Shown here piece after piece: positions 15,301-22,689 of a DNA stretch of 39,860 nt. The stretch's first letter is position 1. Every line of letters starts with the position of its first letter. Made by a program: the position numbers and the translations under genes. The stretch lies in the IMG/VR virus record IMGVR_UViG_3300025131_000121, positions 1 to 39,860 of that record; one strand, 5' to 3'. This DNA is from a virus. The notes beneath the pieces were generated by a model, which saw nothing but the letters and a program-made list of their open reading frames with translations, was not told the DNA's origin and did not search any database.

Positions 15301-18300
15301 AATAGTCTTCATCTTTTAACAGAGATTTATGAGTAACTACAAACGCATCAACCAGTGAATAAACACCACTACGGGGGCCTTTACCTCGAAATTCAAGTTC
15401 TATCAGATTAACATTCTGGGCCGGTGGTATCAGTAATTTACCCGCGCTTAAAACTGACTTCACATTGTGAAAGGCTTCAATCTCTTCGATCTTATCTAGC
15501 CTTTCCGAAACCCCCTGAGAATAATACCGACGCTCTGGGTCGACAAGAGATTCCAACTCATTTTTTTCAGCAGCATATACAGTTAAGCCCTTCTTATATT
15601 CATTATCAGTAAGGTCTTTGATATCCTCGCTTAATATTACCTCTGTGATCTTGAAATCTGTTTCCCGGATATGAGCAAGTAGTGACTCTTGATTAATTAC
15701 ATCTCTGCCCTTAACGTAATCCTCAATACCAAGTACCTCTATTTCTGCTTTTTTAATGCCAGGCTGTTTCTTCAACCAGTTTACAACTGACGTTGCCTTC
15801 ATGTTCTTTGGAAAGGTCTCTTCAACAGCAGTTTCTACCGCAGATTTTATTTCTGTCTTCGGTATTTCCCGCCTTTTTAAGGCATGTTTAACTTCTGGGG
15901 CTTCTGAAAATTCCGTTGTTAAATCACCAACATCTTTTAGAAACTTTTCTACCTTTGCTTGATTATTAGAAGCAACAAACCCCTTAAAATTTCCAGCATC
16001 CCAAAACTCCTTAACATATTTAAAGTTCTTTTCTAATAAATTGCGGTAATCTTCTAATTTCACCATGTCCTTGGACATTCCGGTAACAATACCCTCGGCA
16101 TCTTCTGTTAGTTCACGCTTATCAAAGTATTTTTTTTGATGTTCTAATTTTTTTTGTTCATTTGCCTCAAAGTTTTCTGTATGGAATTTCTCTGATGTAA
16201 TAAAGAGACCATCATCTTTTAACATAGATTTAATTTGCTTAATTTGTCCTGGTCTATCATTACTTATAAATTGAAAGGTGAAATCCTCATTAATAATATC
16301 AAATTTTTGTTTTGGCTTAAATTCTTTAATAACTGTGCCATCTGGTTCCGTCCATGAAGCACCAATGGCTTTTAACTGATATTCTGCATTAGAGACATCT
16401 CTAGTAGATTTATAGTTTTTTAACATTGCTGGATTGGGATCAACACCAACAGACTTAATATTTTTGTTGTTATCTGCTACTGTCTTGACAAGGCCTCCCT
16501 CAGAGGTTCCAACATCCAAGAAAGATGTAGCATCACTTTTGACGATTGCCTCAGCAACCATCTGTTGCTTTTCTGCAAAGCCTGGAATCATTTTTGAAAT
16601 ATGTCCGGTAAAATTACCACCTTGTGTGAACTCCAGGTATGATTTGGCCACCGGTGTTTTTTTATCAACTTTGATTACTGGCTTATATGGAATTTTGGAA
16701 GATGGTTTTTTTGCCTTTTCTGTGAAAAACTCAACATTTTGTTGACCAGTTTTCTGAGAGGACAAAGATAAATCTAGTGGTTTGCTAAAATCAGGTTTAC
16801 CAGGTAGGGCCTTTTTCTCAGCGGCAGTATATTTAATTGGAATTAGATCACTTTTTCCAACCTCGAAGATATACTCTTGAGCATATCTTTTAGCAAGGGC
16901 CTCCGCATCACTTAAGTTATCTACAACAAAACCAGCATCAATCTCTGTCCCCACAGTTGGAGAAACCCAGCCTCCAGTACCCAATCGCTCATCTCTCGAC
17001 ATAATATCATAGACCTCGTCCAGTGATTGTCCTTTATAGGTTATTCCATTTGTTACGCTCACAACAAACTTTGGTATACCTTTTTTTGTGGTAATTTTAT
17101 TTCCTGCATGATCAATACTGAAGCCGCCTGGATTTTTATCGGCAATTTCCTTAACCTTTTGCTTGCTAACAAGCGGTTTTGGTTCACCTTTTAATATTTC
17201 AATGGTTGTTTCACCGTCTTTAATCGCTTGTGCAATTCTATTGTAGCCATCCAGCACTTCACCTTTTGAGGTTACAATAGGTTCTACATAGGTCCCCGTA
17301 TCTTCAAACTTTCTAACTTCTCCCTTTGTTTTATCTAAATATTCTTGTAATTCTGGATCATTTTTAATTAAGTCCTTAATAGCAACGGTTTCAGTACCAT
17401 AGTCTTCCTTGGCAATCTGATCACCAAGAAATTTACTTATTCCCCCTTGGTCGCTACCCATTTTTATTACTTTCCTAGAGATATCTTCACCTTTTTTAAG
17501 GGGCTTAATAATCTGTTCACCTTTTTTAAGAGCAGGGAGTTTATCTTCGGGAACTTCAATAGGTTCTGTAGGCCGTCCGCCTCTTGCTTCTGTGTAAGGA
17601 ATAACTCCTTTTTTTGTATGTAGTTGTGGTTTAAAATATTCTTTAATGCCTTCTGTTATTTGTGCATGAGTTTCCTTAAATTTAGAGAGAGAAGGATTTC
17701 CATCATTGATATATTTTTTAAGTTTTAGATCAACAAGTGTGCTTAGTACTTTTTTTTCTTTTGGAGAAAAACCACTATTCTTTATTGCCTCCTGTGTTTC
17801 TGTTCTAAACTCTTTTCTAACTTGTTCACGATATTCTTCTAGTGGCATTCGGGTCCCGAGCGGAGTTTTTGAGAAACCCCCTCCTTCCCAATCCTCGATT
17901 TTATAGCGTTTTTCTCCTTCGACATAACCTTTTTCACCTTTTTTTATCAGAGGTCTAAGTTTAAGTCTACCGAGTGTGGCATACGCTGCCATAACAAGGC
18001 TAGAAACGAAGGCTTCTTTATTATCTGCCCCCTCCAGTTTCGCAGATAGGTAGGCAATAGTAGCATTCAGCGGGACACCAACCGCCATCTTAGGAATAAC
18101 ATCACCAGGCCCCAACACAAAACCAAATAAGGCTGAGTGGACCACATCCTTTGCAAATTGTTCACGACTGATTCTATCATGTAACAAATCAGGGGTCCCT
18201 TCAAGGGCAGCATAGGTGCCAAAGGTTGTTAATCCGGAGATGCCACGGCTAAACGCAGCCAATGAAAACTCCGTTACTTTTTTAACTGTTTTTGAGGCTG

Positions 18301-19744
18301 TTACTGCTGGGAGTAACGGCCTAGTAAAACTCGTTAAGGCTGTTGATATCTCAAGCGGTGCCAGAAATTTAGAAACAAGCATTATTTTACCAAATGCAGC
18401 GGCCCCTTCTCCTATTCTTGCTGGAATACTACCAGAGAGAATTTGTTCTACTTCGGAGGTTTCATAAGGAAAATATTTTGTTATCATACTAGCAAGGTTA
18501 GCCGCAGTGTGCAACCCAAAAGTTTTAATTGAACTGAATCCCTCTGGATGATATTTTTTTAATTGTTCCTGTACATATGATAATGGATCAAGACCTTGTC
18601 TCTGTGCTTCTTGTCCCCAACTTGCAATATATTCTCCCCAAAACTCATCGCTATATCTAATATCTTTAGCATATTGACCGAAGTATTTTTCAAGGGTATC
18701 CCATGCTTGTTCATAATTACCTCTTGCTGATGATGCAAGTATACTCTTCTGGGCTTTCTTCTGGTCCGGTGACATATCAGGATAAAGTGTTTTAAGTGAT
18801 CTTCCCCTCATAGTTCCACCGAGCAGATATGGTTTCTTTTCGGTAGAATATATTCCTGTGAGTTCAACCTCTATCTTCGGTGTCGCGATGTTTTCAGCAT
18901 CGATATAGCGGTCTATGGTCTCTTCCCATTTACCCACCTCTTCGTTATGGGCTATGACATTTTTATCATATGTTTTTCTTAGAGATTCATATTTTTTATT
19001 CAATACAGCGTGCTGCTCAATCATGCTATTCAACCCTGCTATATCGGTATTATACTGCTCTATCAGAACATTTTGTTTATCCGGGAGGTTAGAAAGTATA
19101 TCAATCCTTTTTTTATCCTTGGTTAATTTTTCATAAATCTCTGTTATGCTTTTTACCAGGGGTTCAATCTGATTATATATCTCTGAAACAATTTGATGTT
19201 CTTTATTAATCTTAATATTTGATTTATCTACCTCTTCACCCTGTGTAGCAATTGAAAGTCTGTCATCCGTTTTTTGGACATAGAAATCTTCTATTCTTTC
19301 ATCAAGGAGTGTGGGTGGAACATTGAAGAGTGATTTTGTCCTAATATCACGGGCTGCATCATTCTTGACATATTCTGGATTAATACCATAGGGTAGACGA
19401 TATTCCCAACCTTGTTCAAAAGAATGCTGGTCATATGTAGAAGATGTTTCTAGTGTCTTTGCACCGCCCGCCTGGGTAGGTAGTAAGAAATATGCCATAG
19501 ATGCAATTTCTTCATCGGAGACCTCTATCGTGGGAATTTTGTAAGGATCATAATCCGTTAGGTAAAAAGGATTATTTCTCGTCTGTGGGGTCTTGTATTT
19601 TGCTTCTATCTCTTCTTGTGGGAGATCTTCATACTGCTTGCGAATCGCCTCTACTATGTCAGTATAGAATGGGTATAGTTTTTCTAGTTTTTCCCCTGGA
19701 AGGGCCTCTACGGCCTCATTACCAATGTTTTCCCCGTCGACCAT
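9380..19744 (-). CDS. Giant multidomain phage polyvalent protein (3454 aa), probable ejected protein
   Basis: ATG 19744 follows AAGGGGGCG. Visible regions, with approximate residues: helical N-terminus; hydrophobic Gly/Ala-rich stretch 430-590; ParB-like segment 740-850 with 'VLDGYNRIAQAIKDG'; Rossmann methyltransferase 1030-1270 with 'FLDVGTSEGG' and 'GVDPNPAML'. The large polyvalent-protein domain spans 1470-1910 ('GGHNHREIIFEL', 'VFHLDESQADVHQ', 'EEWWKFSLRRML', 'TSGLRQIERY', 'GMKKHYDDRIGNFLKKY'). An unassigned region follows at 2020-2530, then a C-terminal block with 'NDQFGGQNWDVL' near 3055, a hydrophobic stretch near 3110-3130 and coiled coil 3340-3454. Short linkers recur ('KHALKRR'/'KHALRRI', and KKGEKGYV twice). 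Such proteins are thought to be injected with phage DNA and to act early in the host. Position after the tail and internal virion genes agrees. Individual enzyme activities are inferred. Confidence 0.85.
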   Translation of the reverse strand: MVDGENIGNEAVEALPGEKLEKLYPFYTDIVEAIRKQYEDLPQEEIEAKYKTPQTRNNPFYLTDYDPYKIPTIEVSDEEIASMAYFLLPTQAGGAKTLETSSTYDQHSFEQGWEYRLPYGINPEYVKNDAARDIRTKSLFNVPPTLLDERIEDFYVQKTDDRLSIATQGEEVDKSNIKINKEHQIVSEIYNQIEPLVKSITEIYEKLTKDKKRIDILSNLPDKQNVLIEQYNTDIAGLNSMIEQHAVLNKKYESLRKTYDKNVIAHNEEVGKWEETIDRYIDAENIATPKIEVELTGIYSTEKKPYLLGGTMRGRSLKTLYPDMSPDQKKAQKSILASSARGNYEQAWDTLEKYFGQYAKDIRYSDEFWGEYIASWGQEAQRQGLDPLSYVQEQLKKYHPEGFSSIKTFGLHTAANLASMITKYFPYETSEVEQILSGSIPARIGEGAAAFGKIMLVSKFLAPLEISTALTSFTRPLLPAVTASKTVKKVTEFSLAAFSRGISGLTTFGTYAALEGTPDLLHDRISREQFAKDVVHSALFGFVLGPGDVIPKMAVGVPLNATIAYLSAKLEGADNKEAFVSSLVMAAYATLGRLKLRPLIKKGEKGYVEGEKRYKIEDWEGGGFSKTPLGTRMPLEEYREQVRKEFRTETQEAIKNSGFSPKEKKVLSTLVDLKLKKYINDGNPSLSKFKETHAQITEGIKEYFKPQLHTKKGVIPYTEARGGRPTEPIEVPEDKLPALKKGEQIIKPLKKGEDISRKVIKMGSDQGGISKFLGDQIAKEDYGTETVAIKDLIKNDPELQEYLDKTKGEVRKFEDTGTYVEPIVTSKGEVLDGYNRIAQAIKDGETTIEILKGEPKPLVSKQKVKEIADKNPGGFSIDHAGNKITTKKGIPKFVVSVTNGITYKGQSLDEVYDIMSRDERLGTGGWVSPTVGTEIDAGFVVDNLSDAEALAKRYAQEYIFEVGKSDLIPIKYTAAEKKALPGKPDFSKPLDLSLSSQKTGQQNVEFFTEKAKKPSSKIPYKPVIKVDKKTPVAKSYLEFTQGGNFTGHISKMIPGFAEKQQMVAEAIVKSDATSFLDVGTSEGGLVKTVADNNKNIKSVGVDPNPAMLKNYKSTRDVSNAEYQLKAIGASWTEPDGTVIKEFKPKQKFDIINEDFTFQFISNDRPGQIKQIKSMLKDDGLFITSEKFHTENFEANEQKKLEHQKKYFDKRELTEDAEGIVTGMSKDMVKLEDYRNLLEKNFKYVKEFWDAGNFKGFVASNNQAKVEKFLKDVGDLTTEFSEAPEVKHALKRREIPKTEIKSAVETAVEETFPKNMKATSVVNWLKKQPGIKKAEIEVLGIEDYVKGRDVINQESLLAHIRETDFKITEVILSEDIKDLTDNEYKKGLTVYAAEKNELESLVDPERRYYSQGVSERLDKIEEIEAFHNVKSVLSAGKLLIPPAQNVNLIELEFRGKGPRSGVYSLVDAFVVTHKSLLKDEDYLAHTIYIKDHADLSIRQVGGAIEDFQTAMLKAERSANELLKDKVDAMITQSSLEYKEYSEEGGHNHREIIFELSGKFAREVQNRRHFPGTSDRKLAWIRVNDFIVPRSPSDKVGQGNRVFHLDESQADVHQLGKAGVGYQLSELPEGSEIIDTGASQYYRWYYKGPDGVKIRIRHAFSSDSKQKVAVKALTMLNRKRLPNYPMKGEEWWKFSLRRMLAIAVQEGYSGISLTSGLRQIERYENDLRMRVDKIEWDLDAEWSDLPLFTRERLLKDYPSLKLKVPHLFQLKGMGHPQKLSDLYARKDIEMKDLWVRVTGFKDGNRKVTHLIPLNGKTKIGDHFDHVSLDNMLGRPMSSKIRKDINSNLYNGDFTGDQLTIGGLGMKKHYDDRIGNFLKKYLKKWGMTIELNQVWNRGKLGKTPFRMTFFTKKFIDDFKEKGLPKWSLQEPKVTEKIKEASGNYSTGNQIEASSEVAIDPLRNKMLNIIRKVKEQWPKGTSPKLIEVVKHLEKNPFFNGVKISVERAKDLILSAKQLKGIGYPHEVNPANLLKKGEKGYVAGKQLYRLKEEGLSQSNPDGTGQIILRRGLLSPAVGLEEICHQCRGVIDRTDPDLGKRIDNWEKEVIADAKKRGIKDLPGRGELFEQAFVFNVMGYAKENPHIAKHVWIPNELVNRFSGYVGAQTDGPNVINKMTGNVFPKFDPKTAIGVEKDFKPGMLGNEPIPENTGAVFDGEVAGAYGGISGAKLISKRTVMFEGKEMVQVTVEVPRSMRSSERETIMYYEGDIPSNFNGVAFIGGDCIGVGMTGERAVKGIEYGEVYHAWAFSENGAAFLEKLANAGFDTVAIVAYNDPLKPLRVNPIFQELCRKAILMANGEAGNKVRTPKTKEVYNRALKDIKPHEEALKTAIKNADKDKIKKERYWIKQNHPWVKAAGLQKGVALTSLAKVASVEGAESLYGNIVGVGKFKEIRRGDDRLYPHEVYPIEVLFSLFKKLDTPISFNDVVSKSKLPEKYKGNTAWMMMNQYNFFMNRSESPEVELLMRALGLSKDLAKKAPPKKPPTVKHALRRIPTKKASKKEIQETKTKELEYPFNISNDFEGLTRRIRRELSEKNKETVAKMDESLGTRDGLAAVLDWIPRRIRKARRAIKNSFRSVIMTRRGFIGKEVLFMNHTIENIKQRTTLLERELLSFIIEKAHLPESIKQTKGLLNGIGRSDLADLLSDKKVVKRLENLVKKGGAYEKQMTHVWDMMVKSNKDLSDKQIEDYVTHIWDLEPNRVSEVSGWFQTMNPFEKKRYIPTLSAGIIELGLKPKILDIAEILRIHNGIAIKTIANRKFLDDIKRLEEPTGMKLLLPSDLAPSNWIEIKHPILRHPITKEYARAHPEIAKSIDVILGSPRKSEIGAVALLGNAYDIINGWQRMIQLRMSLFHNATLFETALCTNVGFLRALKIVNPYSYIKDGLIKERSLVLDEMMDMAPEAAKYGVQLGKTQDYPAAGIQKALDGLVEKFGDLPKWSPYKLPRLFVKGVAAGNRKLDFALWDYMHDAFKVIAFSQRVARLDPKKVKNMDEAKYEIAQLANDQFGGQNWDVLMVSPEAQKWLRRNFLSSDWLVSTVRQGLAPLGAFTRGTTPQARRMRMMMGINFWIKALVIYWGGTQILNMFMRNYDVKENPDKYLEKDNMDFWDYTMRGNAPGEKFSLFWGRNDDGTERYLIPGKQFREVPEFFLHPIKKFTGKFAPLLHNLFATLTGKTASGWQIYAHDDPKMDKFKKTLEMWMMSFTPFSMQSALDEEREAHLSDIVFPSRKFSNYKAMEYYMQALKTRPVNEALIEETWGACVQNELDASGLYSTAIRNVEIEWSKALFEDAKTIKELDLKLKEYKTQLKQAGLEENERHKLTLEQKKTSERLLKMLRERANIQQGYSHLVEIVTSLEKFYAKYPDMAPSPEARKLELEPVMKRLKIMEENLKEINRLKKQEENE

Positions 19745-19755
19745 TATTCGCCCCC

Positions 19756-20901
19756 TTATTCAGACCATATATTTAATACATCATATTTTGTTCTATCATC
19801 TATAAGTTGTTCTTTTGTTGGTACATTAATAACTTTTCCAGTACCTGTCTCGAAGCCTGTAAATTCCTTTGCCATCCGCTCGGTATCTGCATCCCATGGT
19901 TTTAGTTTAGCGAGTCGCTTTGCTCCTGCATTAATTAGTTTTTCTAGAAACTTTAAGTACGAAATAATATCATCACCAGGAAGACCTTTGCCGGTAGACT
20001 CTAGAAAAATTAATTCACCATATTGTTCTATTTTATAATTGCCACTTTGGTCATACATTCTGCTCTGCTTAATTGCTTCTACGTTAATATTAGGAAAGTT
20101 TACTTCAGAGCCATCAACTGTATGTTCCCTGAATTTTTTAAAGAGTGTTCTAAGTTCCTTTCTTTCTTCTTTTGAAACACCACCCTCAAGCATTCTACCA
20201 ATGATGTCGCTAAAATTGTCAGACATAGTAGCAGATCCCTTCGGTACAGGTCCCCTTCCGATATCGGGGGTCCCAGCAAAGTCATCTACCTCAAGTTGTA
20301 TCTCATTAAAGGTATCAGATCTGACCTCATTAAGTATTTGAAGGTTATCAACCATACGTTGATATTTTTTTATTACTGGATCGGCTTCGAGTCCTAGTTG
20401 TTTTTGTTTTTCATCAAGTTCATCTTGTATCTTATCAAGGTCTCTTTTCTGAATGTTACCTCTCTCTGTATTATATGTAGATAACTCACTCTTTGAAAAT
20501 TGGTCCTTTTTCATAGACCATGTATCATCAAAGTCTTTTAGTGTTACTTCTGCTTGTTCACCAAATGCAGTCATTGCTTTTTGATTATCCGTAGCCATCT
20601 TTTTGGATTGTGAAACAATTTCCTTGAGAGGTACTCCTAACTCCAACTGCTCTGAGAAATATTGGTCGCCGCCCTTTATTCCCATAATAGATGTGACTGT
20701 TGCGCGAGAGGTCTTTTTTTCTTGCTCATATTTTTTATCGGCTTCTAGTTGGGCTTCCTGCTCCGTTTCATATTCTTCTATAAGTTTTGCAGCCCTGTCG
20801 GGGTCTTGCATTGCCCATCGAATAGCATCTACCGATGGACCAGTACTTTGCTGAGCCACTTGTGGCTGATTAGGCTGTACTATTTGTCCTTGTTCTGGCA
20901 T
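19756..20901 (-). CDS. Probable internal virion or ejection-associated protein (381 aa)
   Basis: ATG 20901 is chosen because GGGAG lies 9 bases upstream; a GTG at 20916 would add five residues. The N-terminus is Gln/Pro-rich ('MPEQGQIVQPNQPQVAQQ'), then charged long helices follow to about residue 180 and a mixed C-terminal half. No enzymatic motif is seen. It lies between the MORN-repeat protein and the giant polyvalent protein, the position where podoviruses encode internal virion proteins, so a structural or ejected role is inferred from position and helical composition. Confidence 0.6.
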   Translation of the reverse strand: MPEQGQIVQPNQPQVAQQSTGPSVDAIRWAMQDPDRAAKLIEEYETEQEAQLEADKKYEQEKKTSRATVTSIMGIKGGDQYFSEQLELGVPLKEIVSQSKKMATDNQKAMTAFGEQAEVTLKDFDDTWSMKKDQFSKSELSTYNTERGNIQKRDLDKIQDELDEKQKQLGLEADPVIKKYQRMVDNLQILNEVRSDTFNEIQLEVDDFAGTPDIGRGPVPKGSATMSDNFSDIIGRMLEGGVSKEERKELRTLFKKFREHTVDGSEVNFPNINVEAIKQSRMYDQSGNYKIEQYGELIFLESTGKGLPGDDIISYLKFLEKLINAGAKRLAKLKPWDADTERMAKEFTGFETGTGKVINVPTKEQLIDDRTKYDVLNIWSE

Positions 20902-20916
20902 GATTATTTCTCCCAC

Positions 20917-22689
20917 TTATTTTGGACCAATCTGGCTTGCCTTTCCTGTGTAAAACTTCGACCTTACTTTCCAAGACGACCAATCAAATTTCTTATTATA
21001 TTCATCTAAACCACCATGGTTTTTTGATTTCTGAAATTTCCCATTCTCGTCGTAATAAAGCCAATATCCGACTTTATTGCCGTTGGAGTAATAGCCTTCT
21101 TCAATTACCTTGTTAGCGTCGCTTTTTACTTTTCCATTTCCAGAGTATTTTTGATATAAACCTGTTTTTGCACCATCCTCGTACGTCGTCAATTCGTCGA
21201 ACCCGCCTACCACGTTCCATGTTCTACTTATACCGTGTTTTTTACCTTCTTTCCAACGAATTTCTTCCTTCTTCTGACTGCCGCCCGTAGCGAAAAATAG
21301 TTCTTCCCTACCATGTTTTTTGCCATGCTTATACGGTGTTGTTGATTTTACGATGGGTTCGTCGCCTTTGGAGTCACCTTCTTCGCGTATAATGTCCCAT
21401 TCTGAATAATATTCTGTCCATGCTTTATCGCCACTTCCATGTTGCTCCATATCGTTATCATAATAACCGTGCCAGCCTATATCTCCACGGCTATCGAAAA
21501 ATTTAGATTCAACTTCTAGTTCATCTCTGGCGTCGATATGCTCTGTTGTTGTATATCCATCACCGGGATATACTTTCTCAATTGTAGCATCTTCACCAAC
21601 TTGTTTTTGTATTTTTGCTTTTACCTCCTTCTCGTTTATCTTTTTTGTTTCTACTATTTTCGTTAAACTTTCTTGTTTTTTATCCTTTTTTTCTTTTGTG
21701 TATTTATCCTTATAATGCGCGTCTGCGTCCTGTTCCTCTTTTGTTTTATATATCGCTACATCGTCATTTAAATCACTAATTTCCGCCTGTTCTGAATAAT
21801 GCCAATCAGGAGACGGGGTACCACCACCAGGAGTGGTAGTTGTAACAGGCGTAGTAGGAGTAGTAGTAGTTGTAACAGGCGTAGTAGGAGTAGTAGTAGT
21901 TGTAACAGGCGTAGTAGGAGTAGTAGTAGTTGTAACAGGCGTAGTAGGAGTAGCAGCCTTCTGCGCATCAAAAATACTCTGGAGTGCGGGGTTTGTAGTT
22001 ACCTCCATTAATTTTTGGTTTCCTGCAATATTGGCAATTTGGGCCTGGCTAAACCCCTCGTCAGTCAGTTTTTTTACTAGATCATCGCCCAATAGTGCTG
22101 TAGCATCCTTAAACGATTGAGCCTGTTGCATATAGTCCATACCAATACTCGCAGCACTCTGTATTGCAGACTGCCACATACCTGTTTGCCATTTACCCTT
22201 TGCAGTTTTATATGCTTGCTCACTTTGGAGTTTAGCAGCCTCTACTCGTTGTCTATGTTCTGCCTTAGACTGTCCAATCTGCATTTGCACCTCATCGGCT
22301 TTTTCTCCCAATCTACGGGACTCTGATATCTGTTGAGCCATAGCCCCCTCGCTGGCTCTTTGCAGTGCCTCTGAGGTCTGTTGTTGGGCCGATAAACGAT
22401 ATTGTGCTTCTATACCTGAGTCCTCCATACCCATTCTAGCCACATCATAGCCAACTTGTTTTTGCATCTTGCGGCCTTGCTGTCCTATTTGTCTCTTTTG
22501 TGGTTGCATAGCACCTCTATAAACTTCGCCACTCTGTGCTCTGCCTCTTAAATTTGCCATATATCTCTCAGCATATCTTGTATCTGTTTCCGGTACATCG
22601 ATATCATAATCAGATTTACTCGGTTTATTCATATAGGACATCAATAAGTTGCCAGCAGCAGGTATAATTAAACTCCAGGGTGCAGCCAT
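20917..22689 (-). CDS. Internal-virion-like protein with Thr/Pro repeats and MORN-type C-terminus (590 aa)
   Basis: ATG 22689 follows AAAGGAGGGGGAGAATA, overlapping the stop of the upstream gene. Residues 1-15 are hydrophobic. Residues 40-190 are Gln/Ala-rich helix ('LSAQQQTSEALQRASEGAMA') resembling podoviral internal virion proteins of the T7 gp14 type. A Thr/Pro repeat of 10 residues (TPTTPVTTTT) covers about 246-283. A charged Lys/Glu linker follows, then about 400-560 carry MORN-variant/YwqK-type repeats: 'YKHGKKHGREELFF', 'WKEGKKHGISRTW', 'YEDGAKTGLYQKY', 'YSNGNKVGYWLYYDENG'. MORN repeats bind lipids or proteins at membranes in other systems. The combination suggests a virion protein touching the host envelope; this is inference. 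Confidence 0.7.
   Translation of the reverse strand: MAAPWSLIIPAAGNLLMSYMNKPSKSDYDIDVPETDTRYAERYMANLRGRAQSGEVYRGAMQPQKRQIGQQGRKMQKQVGYDVARMGMEDSGIEAQYRLSAQQQTSEALQRASEGAMAQQISESRRLGEKADEVQMQIGQSKAEHRQRVEAAKLQSEQAYKTAKGKWQTGMWQSAIQSAASIGMDYMQQAQSFKDATALLGDDLVKKLTDEGFSQAQIANIAGNQKLMEVTTNPALQSIFDAQKAATPTTPVTTTTTPTTPVTTTTTPTTPVTTTTTPTTPVTTTTPGGGTPSPDWHYSEQAEISDLNDDVAIYKTKEEQDADAHYKDKYTKEKKDKKQESLTKIVETKKINEKEVKAKIQKQVGEDATIEKVYPGDGYTTTEHIDARDELEVESKFFDSRGDIGWHGYYDNDMEQHGSGDKAWTEYYSEWDIIREEGDSKGDEPIVKSTTPYKHGKKHGREELFFATGGSQKKEEIRWKEGKKHGISRTWNVVGGFDELTTYEDGAKTGLYQKYSGNGKVKSDANKVIEEGYYSNGNKVGYWLYYDENGKFQKSKNHGGLDEYNKKFDWSSWKVRSKFYTGKASQIGPK
21841..21953 (-). repeat. Tandem 30-base repeat encoding a Thr/Pro linker
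   Basis: Three perfect 30-base units (21841-21870, 21871-21900, 21901-21930) and a partial fourth unit (to 21953) are translated on the - strand as TPTTPVTTTT decapeptides. Because the unit is a multiple of three, copy number can change without breaking the frame. It probably forms an extended, flexible linker between the helical half and the MORN half of the protein. Confidence 0.95.

Noticed and set aside
9380-19744. N4-type virion RNA polymerase, suggested by the similar length and the N4gp56-type capsid
   Set aside because: The recognisable segments are ParB-like, methyltransferase and polyvalent-protein motifs; I found no T7-like polymerase motifs, though a profile search was not possible.
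21841-21953. CRISPR-like or phase-variable repeat array
   Set aside because: Units are contiguous without spacers and in frame, encoding a Thr/Pro linker; this is a coding repeat.
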